Below are positions 50,568 through 60,492 of a DNA stretch of 63,816 nucleotides, in pieces (the first letter of the stretch is position 1; the number at the start of each line of letters is the position of its first letter). A program made the position numbers and the translations under genes. The notes beneath the pieces were generated by a model. That model did no database searches and was not told where the DNA came from. It saw only the letters and a list, made by a program, of their open reading frames with translations. Source of the DNA: a virus. The stretch covers positions 1 to 63,816 of IMG/VR virus record IMGVR_UViG_3300005253_000675. The stretch is one strand, 5' to 3'.

Positions 50568-51193
50568 TGGCCGTCTTCCCGGCGGCACCGGCGCCCATCA
50601 CCGTGGGCGACCTCTGGGGCTCGGGCGCGCTCAAGGACGTCGGGCCGTCGGGGCTCATCCAGCTGCGACCCACGAAGGCCGCGGGCTGGTCGTGGAACCA
50701 GACCTGGGGACTGCTCAGCGTGCGCAGCTTCGTCCACATGGAGCTGATCGCCTTCCTGGACCGGGCCTGGAACCGGGGGGAGATCTTCGACGTCACGCAC
50801 CCGCTGGTGCCCGGCAGTGGCACGTCGCCCAACGGGCTCGGCACGAGCGGGGTCCTGGTCGACGGCGCGGCTCAGCTGGTCGGCGCGACCTCCATCTTCA
50901 CGGACGGGTGGCCGGTCTCCACGCAGGACGTGACGCGAGCCGGGGACGTGATCAAGATCGCCGGCGACTCGGCGGTCTATCTCGTCACCGCCCGCGTCTC
51001 CTCGAACGGCGCGGGCGGGGCGGAGGTGCCCATCACCCCGCCCCTCAGAAAGAGCCCGGCTGACGACGCGGCCGTGACCACCGCCGACGTGACGTTCAGG
51101 GCGGTGCTGGCGGAGCGGTCACGGTTCGAGGCCTCACGCCCGCCCCTGTTCCACGGGGGCTACTCGGTCGTCTTCACGGAGGCCCTAGCGTGA
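50567..51193 (+). CDS. distal tail-like protein, 208 aa
   Basis: Paralogue of the C-terminal ~185 residues of the upstream product, without the LamG-like domains. Probably part of the tail tip hub. Confidence 0.7.
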   Translation: MAVFPAAPAPITVGDLWGSGALKDVGPSGLIQLRPTKAAGWSWNQTWGLLSVRSFVHMELIAFLDRAWNRGEIFDVTHPLVPGSGTSPNGLGTSGVLVDGAAQLVGATSIFTDGWPVSTQDVTRAGDVIKIAGDSAVYLVTARVSSNGAGGAEVPITPPLRKSPADDAAVTTADVTFRAVLAERSRFEASRPPLFHGGYSVVFTEALA

Positions 51194-51846
51194 GCCCGCG
51201 TACACTGAACACGGCGGTAGACGCGGAGAGGCTGGAGTTCACCTACCTCTACGAGATCAACCACAGCGGTGGGACGATCTTCATCACCAACGCGTCCCGG
51301 GACATCGTCGCCCTGGGCGAGACGTGGACCGCGGTCGGCGGCGCGCTGCTGCAGGGGCCGGTGTCGGACATGTCCGACCGCAAGGCCCAGGGCGTGGAGC
51401 TGAGCCTCTGGGGCGTCAGCCAGACGATCATCGCGCTGATCCAGCTCAACCAGTTCCGGGGACGGACCATCCTGATCTACCTCGTCGGCGGCGACCCCGA
51501 CACGGGCGCGTTTACGACGCCCGACCTCATCTTCAGGGGACGCCAGAACTCGGACTACAAGATCACCGAGGAGCGGGACCACGACTCCACGACGTCGGGC
51601 GGCTCGGTCGTCGTGAAGACCCGCATCTCGTCGGACCTCTCGCAGATCAACACCAAGATGTCCTGCCGCTGCTCGGTGCCCAGTCACCAGGCATACCTGA
51701 GTCGCGCCGGCTTAGACCCGGACGACGACTTCTTCGAGCGCACCCTCTCGATCATGAACACGGCGATCTACTGGGGCACGGAGAACCCCGACCTCCCGGA
51801 GCCCACGCCGCAGAACATCTGGGCCAACCGCGGTGGTGACAACTGA
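51190..51846 (+). CDS. tail tip protein (DUF2163/GTA gp13-like), 218 aa
   Basis: GTG start. 'R.LEFTYLYEI...' and the Cys pair CRCSVP fit the tail component between distal tail and NlpC/P60-like proteins in lambda- and GTA-like systems. Assignment is by order and pattern. Confidence 0.62.
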   Translation: MSPRTLNTAVDAERLEFTYLYEINHSGGTIFITNASRDIVALGETWTAVGGALLQGPVSDMSDRKAQGVELSLWGVSQTIIALIQLNQFRGRTILIYLVGGDPDTGAFTTPDLIFRGRQNSDYKITEERDHDSTTSGGSVVVKTRISSDLSQINTKMSCRCSVPSHQAYLSRAGLDPDDDFFERTLSIMNTAIYWGTENPDLPEPTPQNIWANRGGDN

Positions 51847-52301
51847 TGACCAGGCCGCGGCTGGAGCGCGTCGAGAACTGGGACTCACGCCTGGTAGAGT
51901 TCGCCCGAGAGGTCACGGACCAGCCGTTCGAGTGGGGCGTGACCGACTGCGCCTCGCTCGCGCGACGCGGGCTGGAGGTCGTCTTCGGGCTGGACCTGTG
52001 GCGGGGACACGTCGGCACGTGGAAGACGAGGCGCGGCGCCCTCGGCGTGTCCGGGCGAACGGAGCACCAGGAGGCCCTCAGAGCGTCCGGGGCGGTCGAG
52101 GTAGGCAAACACTACGCCTGGAGCGCCGACGTGGCACTGGGGGACAGCGTGGACGACCACGGCATGCTGCAGGTCGCGCTCCTGCTGCCCACGAGGAAGG
52201 CGATGACGTCCACGCCCGAGCGGGGCGTCCTGATCGTCGACAAGCTCAGCCTCGCCGAGGGCACCACGTTCTGGCGGTACACCACCGAGGAGACGGGCTG
52301 A
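51846..52301 (+). CDS. DUF6950/NlpC-P60-like tail protein
   Basis: 151 aa. FEWGVTDCASLARRGLEVVF contains the probable catalytic Cys, followed by a later His (DDHGMLQV). Probably a tail-associated peptidoglycan peptidase or assembly factor. Confidence 0.7.
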   Translation: MTRPRLERVENWDSRLVEFAREVTDQPFEWGVTDCASLARRGLEVVFGLDLWRGHVGTWKTRRGALGVSGRTEHQEALRASGAVEVGKHYAWSADVALGDSVDDHGMLQVALLLPTRKAMTSTPERGVLIVDKLSLAEGTTFWRYTTEETG

Positions 52302-54745
52302 TGTCCGGCGCCAAGGACTTCATCATCGGCGGCGTGGCCATCGGGCTGAGCTTCGTAGCGGCCGCGGTGCCGGGCGGGCAGTTCCTCGCGGGGCCGCTGT
52401 TCGCGTACGGCACCGGGCGGATCATCCAGGGGCTGACCAAGATCTTCTTCACCGAGGAGCAGCGGATCCAGGGGCAGAAGCTCAACGTCCGCAGCACCCA
52501 GGCGTCGCTCCCGGTGGTCTACGGGATCAGCCGCGTGGGCCTGAAGGTCATGGACATGCGCATCGTCAACGACCAGGACCCCGCCACACCGAGCGCCGAC
52601 CCGGCGGCGCTGTTTCCCACGGGCGGCGGGGAGGACGCGGACGAGGCCGCGGACAACGATGACATCCTCGCGAAGGTCGGCGCCCTGGCCCTGGGCGCGG
52701 TGGACGGCACCGGCGTCCAGGACATGAACAACGTCCGGGTCTACTCGGACACGTTCAACGCCATCCCCAACCCCGGCCCGTTCTCGGCGGCGCCGACTAA
52801 CGCGGGCGTGGACGCCCGGTACGCCACCCACCTGAAGTACATCCTGGAGGACGGGAGCGACGTCCAGTCGCCACGCGTCGAGCTACAGAACCAGCTGGGG
52901 TGGACCGCCAACTTCCACGGCCGAGGCGTGGCCTACGCCGCGTTCTTCTCGTTCTACCGGCCCGACGTGTGGAACCAGGGGATGCCGCAGTACACGGTCG
53001 AGGTCACGGGGAACCGGGTCTACGACCCGCGGACCTCGGCGTTCATCAACTTCGCCACGTCCGGGCCGTCGTCGGACAACCCCGCCCTCTGCGTCCTGGA
53101 CTACCTCACCTCGGGGAGGTACGGCGGGGCGGTCCCGTACGCGGCCCGCGACGGCGGGGCCGACGACTTTATCGACGAGCAAAGCTTCATCGACGCGGCC
53201 AACTACTGCGACGACCTGGTCTCGATCCAGCCGTCGGGGACCGAGAAGCGGTTCCGGATGAACGCTGCGCTCGACACCGGGATCATGGTGGCCGCCAACG
53301 TCCAGGACATGCTGGCCACCTGCCGGGGCGAGCTGATCTGGCAGAACGGGCTCTACCGGCTGATCATCCGACAGGTGACCACCCCGGAGACGTTCGAGCT
53401 CACGGAGGACAACATCGTCGGGGCGATCCAGTGGACCCGGAAGGGCGCGTCCGTCCCCAACCACATGGAGGCGGTCTTCCCCGACTCGCTGGACAACGAC
53501 TACAACCCGAACACGGTGACGTGGCCGCTGGTCGGCGACACGACGCTCCTGGACGAGGACGCCGGCGTGGAGAACCGGGCGGAGCTGGCCCTGCCCTACA
53601 CGACCACGTACCTGCAGGCCCAGCGTACGATCATGGTCCTGCTCCGCGAGGCGCGGAACGACGTCTTCATCAACCTCACCGCGACCCAGGCTGCCTACGA
53701 GCTGCAGGTGGGCGCCGTGGTGAAGGTCACCCACGAGGGGCCCGGCTTCGATCAGCTGGAGATGACGGTCCGCCAGATCTCCCTGACCCCGGACGGGCTC
53801 GTCGGGCTCGCGCTCCAGCAGTACACGGCCGCGGCCTACGACCTGGACACGCTCGCCGCCCAGCCGTCGGCGCCGACGACGAACCTTCCGGACCTGACGT
53901 CGATCGATCCGCCAACCGCGCTGGTATTAACCGCGGACGAGACGACCACGCTGCGGACCCAGGACGGTCAGGCGGTGCCCCGGATCCGGGTGGAGTGGAC
54001 GCCGCCGGTGGACCCGTACCTGTCGCACTACGAGGGCCAGTTCTTTCGGACCGCGGCACCGACGGAGCTGGAGGCGATCGCCAACCCGCAGAAGTTCGAC
54101 GACAACATCTTCATCTGGCCGGTGACGGAGGCCGAGAACTACACGGTCCAGATCAGGTCGGTGAACAGCCTCGGGGTCAAGAGCGCGTTCGTCTCGGCCA
54201 GTATAACTGTGGTCAGTGAGGGCCAACCCGACTTCTCGTTGACGGCGATTCTCGACGTATCCCTGGCGGCGGTCGTGGAGGCGGACGGGAACGCGGGAGT
54301 GGCGTCCTACAAGATCGCCTTCGTGAAGGGGTTCTCGCCGCTCACCGAGCCGACCGACGCGGTGGTCCGAGCCAGGGGGTTCGTGAACGGCCAGAAGCTC
54401 AGCGTCGCGGACGTCAACGCGGCCTACACCGACGTCCCGGTGGCGCTCGGCCCCGGCGAGGCGTGCCTGTTCAAGGCGTTCGCCTACTCGCTGGCGGGTG
54501 GCGTGGGGAACGAGTCAGAGCTGCCGGTGACGGCGTTCGTGACCCGGTTCATCGACCTGGTGTTCCTCAACCTGGCCGGGGGCAACTATACGATCGTGCA
54601 GGACGAGCTGCTCCACAACGCCGACATCGTGTTCGACCTGAGCGAGAGCCGGCTCAGGATCCAGGACTCGGTGCAGGGCGGGGCGGCGTTGGCCATCACG
54701 AGCGGTGACAGGATCCTGATCCTGGCCGCGCCGGACGTACCCTAA
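52301..54745 (+). CDS. tail tip attachment protein J-like, with fibronectin III domain
   Basis: 814 aa. N-terminal membrane-like helix region (FIIGGVAIGLSFVAAAVPGG), QASLPVVYGISRVG, a large hub domain with 'VQ.ML.TCRG.L.W.NG.YRL' and a fibronectin III-like segment near 540-640 (IRVEWTPPVDPYLSHYEGQF). The C-terminus likely contacts the receptor. Confidence 0.85.
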   Translation: MSGAKDFIIGGVAIGLSFVAAAVPGGQFLAGPLFAYGTGRIIQGLTKIFFTEEQRIQGQKLNVRSTQASLPVVYGISRVGLKVMDMRIVNDQDPATPSADPAALFPTGGGEDADEAADNDDILAKVGALALGAVDGTGVQDMNNVRVYSDTFNAIPNPGPFSAAPTNAGVDARYATHLKYILEDGSDVQSPRVELQNQLGWTANFHGRGVAYAAFFSFYRPDVWNQGMPQYTVEVTGNRVYDPRTSAFINFATSGPSSDNPALCVLDYLTSGRYGGAVPYAARDGGADDFIDEQSFIDAANYCDDLVSIQPSGTEKRFRMNAALDTGIMVAANVQDMLATCRGELIWQNGLYRLIIRQVTTPETFELTEDNIVGAIQWTRKGASVPNHMEAVFPDSLDNDYNPNTVTWPLVGDTTLLDEDAGVENRAELALPYTTTYLQAQRTIMVLLREARNDVFINLTATQAAYELQVGAVVKVTHEGPGFDQLEMTVRQISLTPDGLVGLALQQYTAAAYDLDTLAAQPSAPTTNLPDLTSIDPPTALVLTADETTTLRTQDGQAVPRIRVEWTPPVDPYLSHYEGQFFRTAAPTELEAIANPQKFDDNIFIWPVTEAENYTVQIRSVNSLGVKSAFVSASITVVSEGQPDFSLTAILDVSLAAVVEADGNAGVASYKIAFVKGFSPLTEPTDAVVRARGFVNGQKLSVADVNAAYTDVPVALGPGEACLFKAFAYSLAGGVGNESELPVTAFVTRFIDLVFLNLAGGNYTIVQDELLHNADIVFDLSESRLRIQDSVQGGAALAITSGDRILILAAPDVP

Positions 54746-54758
54746 AGGGAGAGACAGA

Positions 54759-55559
54759 ATGTCAACCTTCGTACTGATCGACGTCGGGGGCGGAGACCTT
54801 AGCGACCCGCTGAGGCTGGAGAACGACACGTCCGGGAACGCCGCGATCTTCCGGGTTCAGAACAACGGCAACCTCGTCGTGCTCATCGACGGCGTGCTCA
54901 TCACGCTGGCCAACCACGTACAGATCTCCAACAGCTTGATCGTCGGGCTGGGCCTCGTGCAGACGGGCACCGCCAGCGTGGGCTTCGGGCTCACCCCGCC
55001 CGCCGACGGGAAGCTGTTCGCCACGAAGACCGCCTCCAGCGGCTTCATCTTCGAGGGCGTGGACACGGAGGTCACGAACCCCTTCGGGATGCTGCTCAAC
55101 TTCTCGGCGTCCTCGCCGGACGACAACATCCGTCGGTTCCTGGAGTGTATCGACGCCACCACCGCTCGGTTGTTCATCGACTCAGACGGTGACGTGAACA
55201 ACCATGACGGGATCTACGGGACGATCTCCGACGAGACGCTCAAGCAGGACATCGAGGACGCCGCGTCTCAGTGGGACGACTTCAAGGCGCTGCGGTTCCG
55301 GAAGTTCAAATTCAAGACGGACGTGGCGGCGCACGGGGCTGGCGCGCAGACCAAGCTCGGGCTGGTCGCGCAGGAGGTGCGGGCCACGTCACCCGGCCTC
55401 GTCGGCTCGTCCGACATGAGGCACGACCAACGAGACCCCAAGAAGCCTCACGTTCCCGACATGAAGCTGACCCTGAAGCAGTCCATCGTGTTCATGAAGG
55501 GGATGAAGGCGCTACAGGAAGCGATGCTGCGGATCGAGGCACTGGAGGCGGGACCATGA
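54759..55559 (+). CDS. tail fibre with C-terminal S74 intramolecular chaperone
   Basis: 266 aa. Short fibre repeats, then the S74 peptidase/chaperone domain: ISDETLKQDIEDA, LRFRKFKFK and KLGLVAQEVRATSPGLV. The chaperone trimerises the fibre and usually cleaves itself off. Preceded by a leader-like GGGAGAGACAGA. Confidence 0.9.
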   Translation: MSTFVLIDVGGGDLSDPLRLENDTSGNAAIFRVQNNGNLVVLIDGVLITLANHVQISNSLIVGLGLVQTGTASVGFGLTPPADGKLFATKTASSGFIFEGVDTEVTNPFGMLLNFSASSPDDNIRRFLECIDATTARLFIDSDGDVNNHDGIYGTISDETLKQDIEDAASQWDDFKALRFRKFKFKTDVAAHGAGAQTKLGLVAQEVRATSPGLVGSSDMRHDQRDPKKPHVPDMKLTLKQSIVFMKGMKALQEAMLRIEALEAGP

Positions 55560-55774
55560 AGCTAGACAGCGAGGAACAACGAGAGGATCTGCTGGAGCTG
55601 CTCAGCACCGTGAGGGTCAGCACGACGCTCGGCACGATCCATGAGACGCAGGCCGAGGCCGACCGGATCATGGACCCGATCAGGAACGCCGGGATCGAGG
55701 GCGAGGACGAGCGGCCAGTGGTACCGATCGAGAGCCTGGCGCCTGACCCGCCGAAGCTGGAGGCCGTGCCGTGA
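55556..55774 (+). CDS. hypothetical protein, 72 aa
   Basis: ATGA overlap with the fibre gene. Acidic helical protein. No family recognised. Confidence 0.65.
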   Translation: MKLDSEEQREDLLELLSTVRVSTTLGTIHETQAEADRIMDPIRNAGIEGEDERPVVPIESLAPDPPKLEAVP

Positions 55775-56088
55775 GCATGTTCAACGACGAGAAGGGCAAG
55801 ACGAGCATGGGCCGCGCTCTGCTCCTGACCCACACGTTCTTCAACTGGATCTGGATGTGGCTGTTCATCCTCGGGCTCGTGGAGCCGATGGACGGCGACG
55901 TGCTCAACATGCTGATCGGCTCGCTGGACGTCACCATGTTCATCGTCTTCGGCGGCTGGGTGATCGGGCCTAGATCCTTCCAATACCTCTTCCCGCAGCT
56001 GGGCACGGTCGCGTCGGCCGCGGGGAAGCTGGTCGGTCGAGCCAGGGGGACCGACGACCGGTACACCGACGACGAGAGGGACCTGTGA
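55771..56088 (+). CDS. putative holin, 105 aa
   Basis: GTG start. Two transmembrane helices (TFFNWIWMWLFILGLV and LDVTMFIVFGGWVIG), charged C-terminus, directly upstream of the amidase. Identified by topology and position. Confidence 0.7.
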   Translation: MSMFNDEKGKTSMGRALLLTHTFFNWIWMWLFILGLVEPMDGDVLNMLIGSLDVTMFIVFGGWVIGPRSFQYLFPQLGTVASAAGKLVGRARGTDDRYTDDERDL

Positions 56089-56639
56089 GGGGCGTGCTCG
56101 GGTGGGACTACGAGCTGGTCGAGACCGTGGCCAACGGACAGTACAGCTCCCGGCTGAGGGACGAGCGGCGCGGGGTCATGCTGCACTACGACGGCTCGGG
56201 CTCGGACCGCGGGGCGGTCCAGTGGTTCGGCGACCCGCGCTGCCGGGTCTCCTACAACGTGCTCGTGCTCGACGACGGGGACTACGTTCAGATCGCCCCG
56301 GACGAGGCCCGTGCCTGGCACGCCGGCCGGTGCGCGACGTCTGACCCGGCCCAGCTCCCGTACACCGACGCCAACAGCGCCTTCTACGGGGTGGCCATCG
56401 CCAGCTCCGGCAAGGAGGCCGTCACGCCGGTCCAGCTGCTCACGGTGGTGGCGCTCTGCCGCGGCTACTTCCGGAGGCACGGGTGGCCACTGGGCCAGAC
56501 GTGGCGCATCGTGAGTCACCGGTCCGAGGCGACGCCCCGTGGCCGGAAGACCGACCCGGAGGGCGCGGACCTGAAGAACCCGATCATGTCTACCGAGTAC
56601 GTCCGCGGGCTACTATCTAAGGTGAGAGAGACGACGTGA
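56085..56639 (+). CDS. N-acetylmuramoyl-L-alanine amidase endolysin
   Basis: 184 aa, amidase_2 family: MLHYDGSG (zinc His), AWHAGRC, and SHRSEATPRGRKTDPEG with the second zinc His and catalytic Lys. Cleaves peptidoglycan. No signal peptide, so it relies on the holin. Confidence 0.9.
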   Translation: MRGVLGWDYELVETVANGQYSSRLRDERRGVMLHYDGSGSDRGAVQWFGDPRCRVSYNVLVLDDGDYVQIAPDEARAWHAGRCATSDPAQLPYTDANSAFYGVAIASSGKEAVTPVQLLTVVALCRGYFRRHGWPLGQTWRIVSHRSEATPRGRKTDPEGADLKNPIMSTEYVRGLLSKVRETT

Positions 56640-57424
56640 GCCCTCCAGGTCAGCGCTACCAGGTTCGACGGGACGACTTCTTCTACCTGCTGGCTCAGGG
56701 GCTCATCCCCAAGGCGAGCGGCCTCAACAAGTTTGGCCGAAATCCCGACATCGACACCGGCACCCTGCCGGAGGACGTGTGGGACGCGGGCGGCGTCTGG
56801 GTGCCCCCGACCATCGCCCGCGTCCACGACCTGGTCAGCACGAGCGTCAACGACGCGGCGGGGGGAACCGGCGCACGAACGGTCCGGCTCACGGGCCTGA
56901 CCAGCTGGTCGGCGCTACCGGAGACTGAGGTGGTGACCTTGGACGGCACCACCCCCGTCGCGACCCTCAAGGCCTGGGTCGTGATCTACCGGATGGAGAC
57001 GCTCACGTTTGGCGGCACGCGGTCGAACGAGGGCGACGTCACGGCGACGGCTGTCGTGGACGCGACCGTCACGGCCCAGATCGGCGTGGGCTCGGGTCAG
57101 ACGCTCATGGCCATCTTCGCGATCCCGTCGGCGCAGAAGCTCTTTCTCACGAGATACTACATAGGATGGGTTCGAAGCGCCGCGGCGGCCAACAGCGCTG
57201 ACCTGGACCTGTTGGTGAACCTTCGACCTGACCAGGCAGACGGCGGCTTCGTCACGAAACACCACCTGGGCCTGTTCGGCTCGGGTACCACGCATATCCC
57301 CCATGAGTTCAAGCCCTACCTCGTCATCCCCGGGCCGGCGATCATCAAGCTACAGGTGACGGACGTGAGCGCGAGCAACACGAGCATCACGGGCGGCTTC
57401 GACGGCGTAGTCGTGGAGGTGTGA
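56636..57424 (+). CDS. putative structural protein, 262 aa
   Basis: GTG start. GLNKFGRNPDIDTGTLPEDV followed by W is the opening pattern of structural proteins common in marine and other environmental phages. Beta-rich C-terminus. May decorate the virion. Confidence 0.65.
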   Translation: MSPPGQRYQVRRDDFFYLLAQGLIPKASGLNKFGRNPDIDTGTLPEDVWDAGGVWVPPTIARVHDLVSTSVNDAAGGTGARTVRLTGLTSWSALPETEVVTLDGTTPVATLKAWVVIYRMETLTFGGTRSNEGDVTATAVVDATVTAQIGVGSGQTLMAIFAIPSAQKLFLTRYYIGWVRSAAAANSADLDLLVNLRPDQADGGFVTKHHLGLFGSGTTHIPHEFKPYLVIPGPAIIKLQVTDVSASNTSITGGFDGVVVEV

Positions 57425-58212
57425 TGAGCGTCGAGACCGAGCTGACGAACGTGACCAAGGTGGAGGTGAGGTTCAACCTAGCCAGCCTCTCTAACGTAGA
57501 GATGCTGCCAGGTCTAGTGCCGCTGGAGCTGCCGCGGCTCGGTGACCTCACGCTCTACTACGACCCTCTAGAGCAGGGCGACCTCTCGATCATCGAGGAC
57601 GTGGTCAGCGGGGAGAGCATGACGCGGATCCCCTCGCTCGACTTCTCGTACAACGCCAGCCCGCCGTCCGTCGACCTGGCCGTGGGCACCGACGCTCGGA
57701 ACCTGCTCGTGGACCCGTCGCTCATCCGCGCCGGCGCCGACGGTATCCAAACCATCATGATGCTGCTGAAACCTGACGGCGTCATCGCCGACCAGTACGC
57801 GTTGGACTACGGGACCAACGGAAACACCATCCTCCTGGGATTCGTCGACAGCCGCTGGGAGTTCTTCGTCGGCGTCGGTGACTTCACGGGCGACGACCCG
57901 CGGACGGGCACGCAGATGGTCGCCACCGCGGGGGCGTGGCAGACCGTGTGCTACACGGTCGACGTGGACGGGGCCGGCAAGCAGAGCGGCTACCTCGACG
58001 GCGCGCTGGCCGTGGGTCCGCTCAATAAGACGTTCGACCTCACCCAGGCGGCCGCGGTGCTGGACCTGGGTCACACCAACGGCGCGGCCGACCTCGTGGG
58101 CGAGTTCGGGGCCTACCTGCACTGGACGGTCGCCCTGACGGCCGCCGAGGTCGCCCAGGCCCACAATTTCCTGCGAGCCATCAACGCGGGCTACGGACTA
58201 ACGGAGGCGTAG
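57424..58212 (+). CDS. putative LamG-like structural protein, 262 aa
   Basis: ATG 57424 (TGATG overlap; GTG 57421 also possible). The second half resembles a LamG/concanavalin module, ending EFGAYLHWTVALTAAEVAQA. Likely another glycan-binding virion protein. Confidence 0.6.
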   Translation: MSVETELTNVTKVEVRFNLASLSNVEMLPGLVPLELPRLGDLTLYYDPLEQGDLSIIEDVVSGESMTRIPSLDFSYNASPPSVDLAVGTDARNLLVDPSLIRAGADGIQTIMMLLKPDGVIADQYALDYGTNGNTILLGFVDSRWEFFVGVGDFTGDDPRTGTQMVATAGAWQTVCYTVDVDGAGKQSGYLDGALAVGPLNKTFDLTQAAAVLDLGHTNGAADLVGEFGAYLHWTVALTAAEVAQAHNFLRAINAGYGLTEA

Positions 58213-58216
58213 ACGT

Positions 58217-58588
58217 ATGAGCCAGTGCCAGACGTTTAACTTTCAGGCAGGGCAGGTCAGAGCCCGGATCATCCTGGCGGTAAAGACACGGGATCCCATC
58301 ACCCAGCTCCTGTCCGCCCTGGACCTGTCGGCCGCCACCCAGTTCGACGTCACGATCAAGAAGCCGTCCGGTGGCAAGGTCACCTATCTGTCCGGGCCCG
58401 GTGAGGTGATCTTCACCCCACCGCCCGACGGGACAGGGGACGGCACCGACGGCCTCATCGAGGCGGCTACCCTCCTCGCGACCGACCTGGACGAGGCCGG
58501 CACCTACCTCGTCCAGGCTGAGATCACGGACGCCGGGATCGACGGCTTCACGCAGGTCGGGTCGTTCACGGTGGGGGCGAACCTATGA
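58217..58588 (+). CDS. baseplate-like protein, 123 aa
   Basis: FNFQAGQVRARIILAV and FDVTIKKPSGGKVTYLSG recall BppU-type baseplate N-terminal domains. Position at the end of the tail block supports it. Confidence 0.55.
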   Translation: MSQCQTFNFQAGQVRARIILAVKTRDPITQLLSALDLSAATQFDVTIKKPSGGKVTYLSGPGEVIFTPPPDGTGDGTDGLIEAATLLATDLDEAGTYLVQAEITDAGIDGFTQVGSFTVGANL

Positions 58589-59277
58589 TGAAGGCCCAGC
58601 AGCTCGTCATCCTGGTCCTGGCGGTGGTCGTCACCGTCGGGGCCACCCGGTTCGTGGACGGCTTCGGTCGCCGCGGCCTCCAGCACGCCCTGGACACGCT
58701 CGCCTCCAACGAGATCCTGCGGCGCGCGGCCGACTCGCTACGGTGGGAGGTCCAGCTCGCGACCATCTCCGACGACCTCGGGGACCAGCTCCGCGCCGCG
58801 TCCGACTCGACCGGCAGCCTCGAGGACCGGACAGCCGTCCTGATCGCCAAGGTGGAGAGCCTCCAGGGCCGCGTCCAGCAGGCGACCGAGGTGAGCGTCA
58901 GCCTGATCGCCGCGCTCCGGACCGACTCCGCCTGGGCCGAGGTCTTCGCCGCCGCCCCGGACGCGCTGCCCGACTCCATCACGTCGCCGTACGACGACGG
59001 CCTCCTCTCGGGCCGCATCGCGTTCTATCCCCCTGTCACCGAGTTCGGCCTGGAGTACACGGCCCAGATCAGGGGGACGCTCGTGACCGCGGAGCTGCCG
59101 GACGGACGCTGGTCCGTGTTCGCTGCGGCCGAGGACACGGCCCGCGTCCGGTTCGACCTGCCGCGCGTCTTCATCGACCCGGCCGACCCGGTCGCGTACT
59201 GCTCCATCGTACAGCGCGGGAGGTGGGGCGGGCTCGGTGGGCTCATCGGCTATCTGGTGGGCTCGTTCGGCGGCTGA
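58585..59277 (+). CDS. membrane-anchored coiled-coil protein, 230 aa
   Basis: N-terminal transmembrane helix (QLVILVLAVVVTVGATRF), a helical coiled coil (~35-115) and a Gly-rich hydrophobic C-terminus (GGLGGLIGYLVGSFGG). Last late gene; an i-spanin-like role in lysis is possible. Confidence 0.6.
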   Translation: MMKAQQLVILVLAVVVTVGATRFVDGFGRRGLQHALDTLASNEILRRAADSLRWEVQLATISDDLGDQLRAASDSTGSLEDRTAVLIAKVESLQGRVQQATEVSVSLIAALRTDSAWAEVFAAAPDALPDSITSPYDDGLLSGRIAFYPPVTEFGLEYTAQIRGTLVTAELPDGRWSVFAAAEDTARVRFDLPRVFIDPADPVAYCSIVQRGRWGGLGGLIGYLVGSFGG

Positions 59278-59410
59278 GCTTGGTGGGGTGCGTGCGGCGG
59301 GCAGGATCGCGAGAGCGGCCGCGCCACGTAGCGCGTACGACGTGCGGGGACCACCTGGAGTGGTAGCGTCAGGGCGAGATACCCGGACGGCGTGAGCACA
59401 AACGAAACAA

Positions 59411-59443
59411 CCCCGGACGTCTAAGAGATTCAGACGCCCGGGG
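59411..59443 (-). terminator. bidirectional terminator hairpin
   Basis: CCCCGGACGTCT pairs with AGACGCCCGGGG (11 of 12 bp, 9-nt loop). On the minus strand it is followed by TTGTTTCGTTTG. Sits at the convergent end of the late and right-end early units. Confidence 0.82.
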
Positions 59444-59474
59444 TCCGGCCTCGCTGGGAGGGCTGGTTCGAGGC

Positions 59475-59666
59475 TCAGTCAGCGACCTCCACGGTGCAGC
59501 CCCACACGTCACAGACGCCGGTCATGTCGCCGTCCTTGTCATGGCGAGGGACGGCGCCCAGCTGGGCGATCCGGTCTGAGAGCGCGTCGCTGAAGTGTTC
59601 CTCCAGTGCCTCCACGGCCTTGAGGTCGTCACCCTTGATGGTGATGGTCACGGTACGTATCTTCAT
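59475..59666 (-). CDS. hypothetical protein, 63 aa
   Basis: ATG 59666 (ATGA overlap with the DUF2786 gene). Strand-rich start (TVTITIKGDDLKAVEALEEH) then a Cys pair. No family recognised. Confidence 0.65.
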   Translation of the reverse strand: MKIRTVTITIKGDDLKAVEALEEHFSDALSDRIAQLGAVPRHDKDGDMTGVCDVWGCTVEVAD

Positions 59667-60448
59667 GAGATCTTCTTGGTCTCGCTGAAGTCGCCCTCGT
59701 TGACGCCGCGGCCGGCGACGTCCACCTTGCTGCCGGCGCGTTGTCCGTCCTGCATACCGCGGTAGTTGCTCGTTCTCTTGGTGGTGAGGAACCGCGCCTT
59801 GCTGTATTCCTGGTGGCTCATCCACTCCTGGACCGCGTCCGCCTCGTCGTCTAGCCGGACGAGGGCGGTGTTGCTGGCGTACTGGACCTTGATCTCGTCC
59901 CGCTGCTCACGGAGGCGCCGCTGCACCTCAGCGACGAAGGCCTGCCGCCACGACTCCTTGAAGCCCAGTGCCTCGGTGACGGTGCGCTTCTCGCCGGGTG
60001 CCCGGCGGCCGCTGGTCCGGTTACCGTAGAAGACCTTGCGGTAGTCGCGCTCGCTCATGTTGACCACGAACCGAACGAGGAAGGCGGCGAGGTACGAGGC
60101 GATCTCCACGTTACCCTTGCGACCGATGATGTCGTAGGTGTTTCCGCCGCAGAGAATAATGCGGCAGTTTTGGCTTCGGCAGATGGAGCCGATCAGCTGC
60201 TCCATCCACTTGACCCGTACCTTGGAGTGTTTGATGTCGTGCTCTTCCGGCCAGAAGTGAAAGGCTCCGATTGGCTGGCCCGCCTTGCGCTCGGTCCAGT
60301 CGATGGCGCTCAGCTCCAGCTGCTCGCGGGCGGCGATCTCGGCGGCCTTGGCGGCGAAGGCCGCGGCCTCGGCCTGGGTGGTCGCGTCGTCGTTGGCCTG
60401 GGCCAGCAGCTTCTTGATGAGGTCGATGGTCTTCTCTTGCGGCGTCAT
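59663..60448 (-). CDS. DUF2786-family protein, 261 aa
   Basis: N-terminal IDLIKKLLAQANDDATTQAE resembles the DUF2786 start, followed by a second conserved domain of unknown function. Driven by promoter copy 3 and a leader copy. Confidence 0.78.
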   Translation of the reverse strand: MTPQEKTIDLIKKLLAQANDDATTQAEAAAFAAKAAEIAAREQLELSAIDWTERKAGQPIGAFHFWPEEHDIKHSKVRVKWMEQLIGSICRSQNCRIILCGGNTYDIIGRKGNVEIASYLAAFLVRFVVNMSERDYRKVFYGNRTSGRRAPGEKRTVTEALGFKESWRQAFVAEVQRRLREQRDEIKVQYASNTALVRLDDEADAVQEWMSHQEYSKARFLTTKRTSNYRGMQDGQRAGSKVDVAGRGVNEGDFSETKKIS

Positions 60449-60451
60449 GTC

Positions 60452-60466
60452 TCTGTCTCCTGTCTG
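60452..60466 (-). promoter_or_regulatory. start-associated leader (CAGACAGGAGACAGA)
   Basis: Exact copy of the consensus leader; GGAG is 8 nt before ATG 60448. Confidence 0.75.
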
Positions 60467-60492
60467 GTTTCGCTGTCAACTGTCTATATGAA

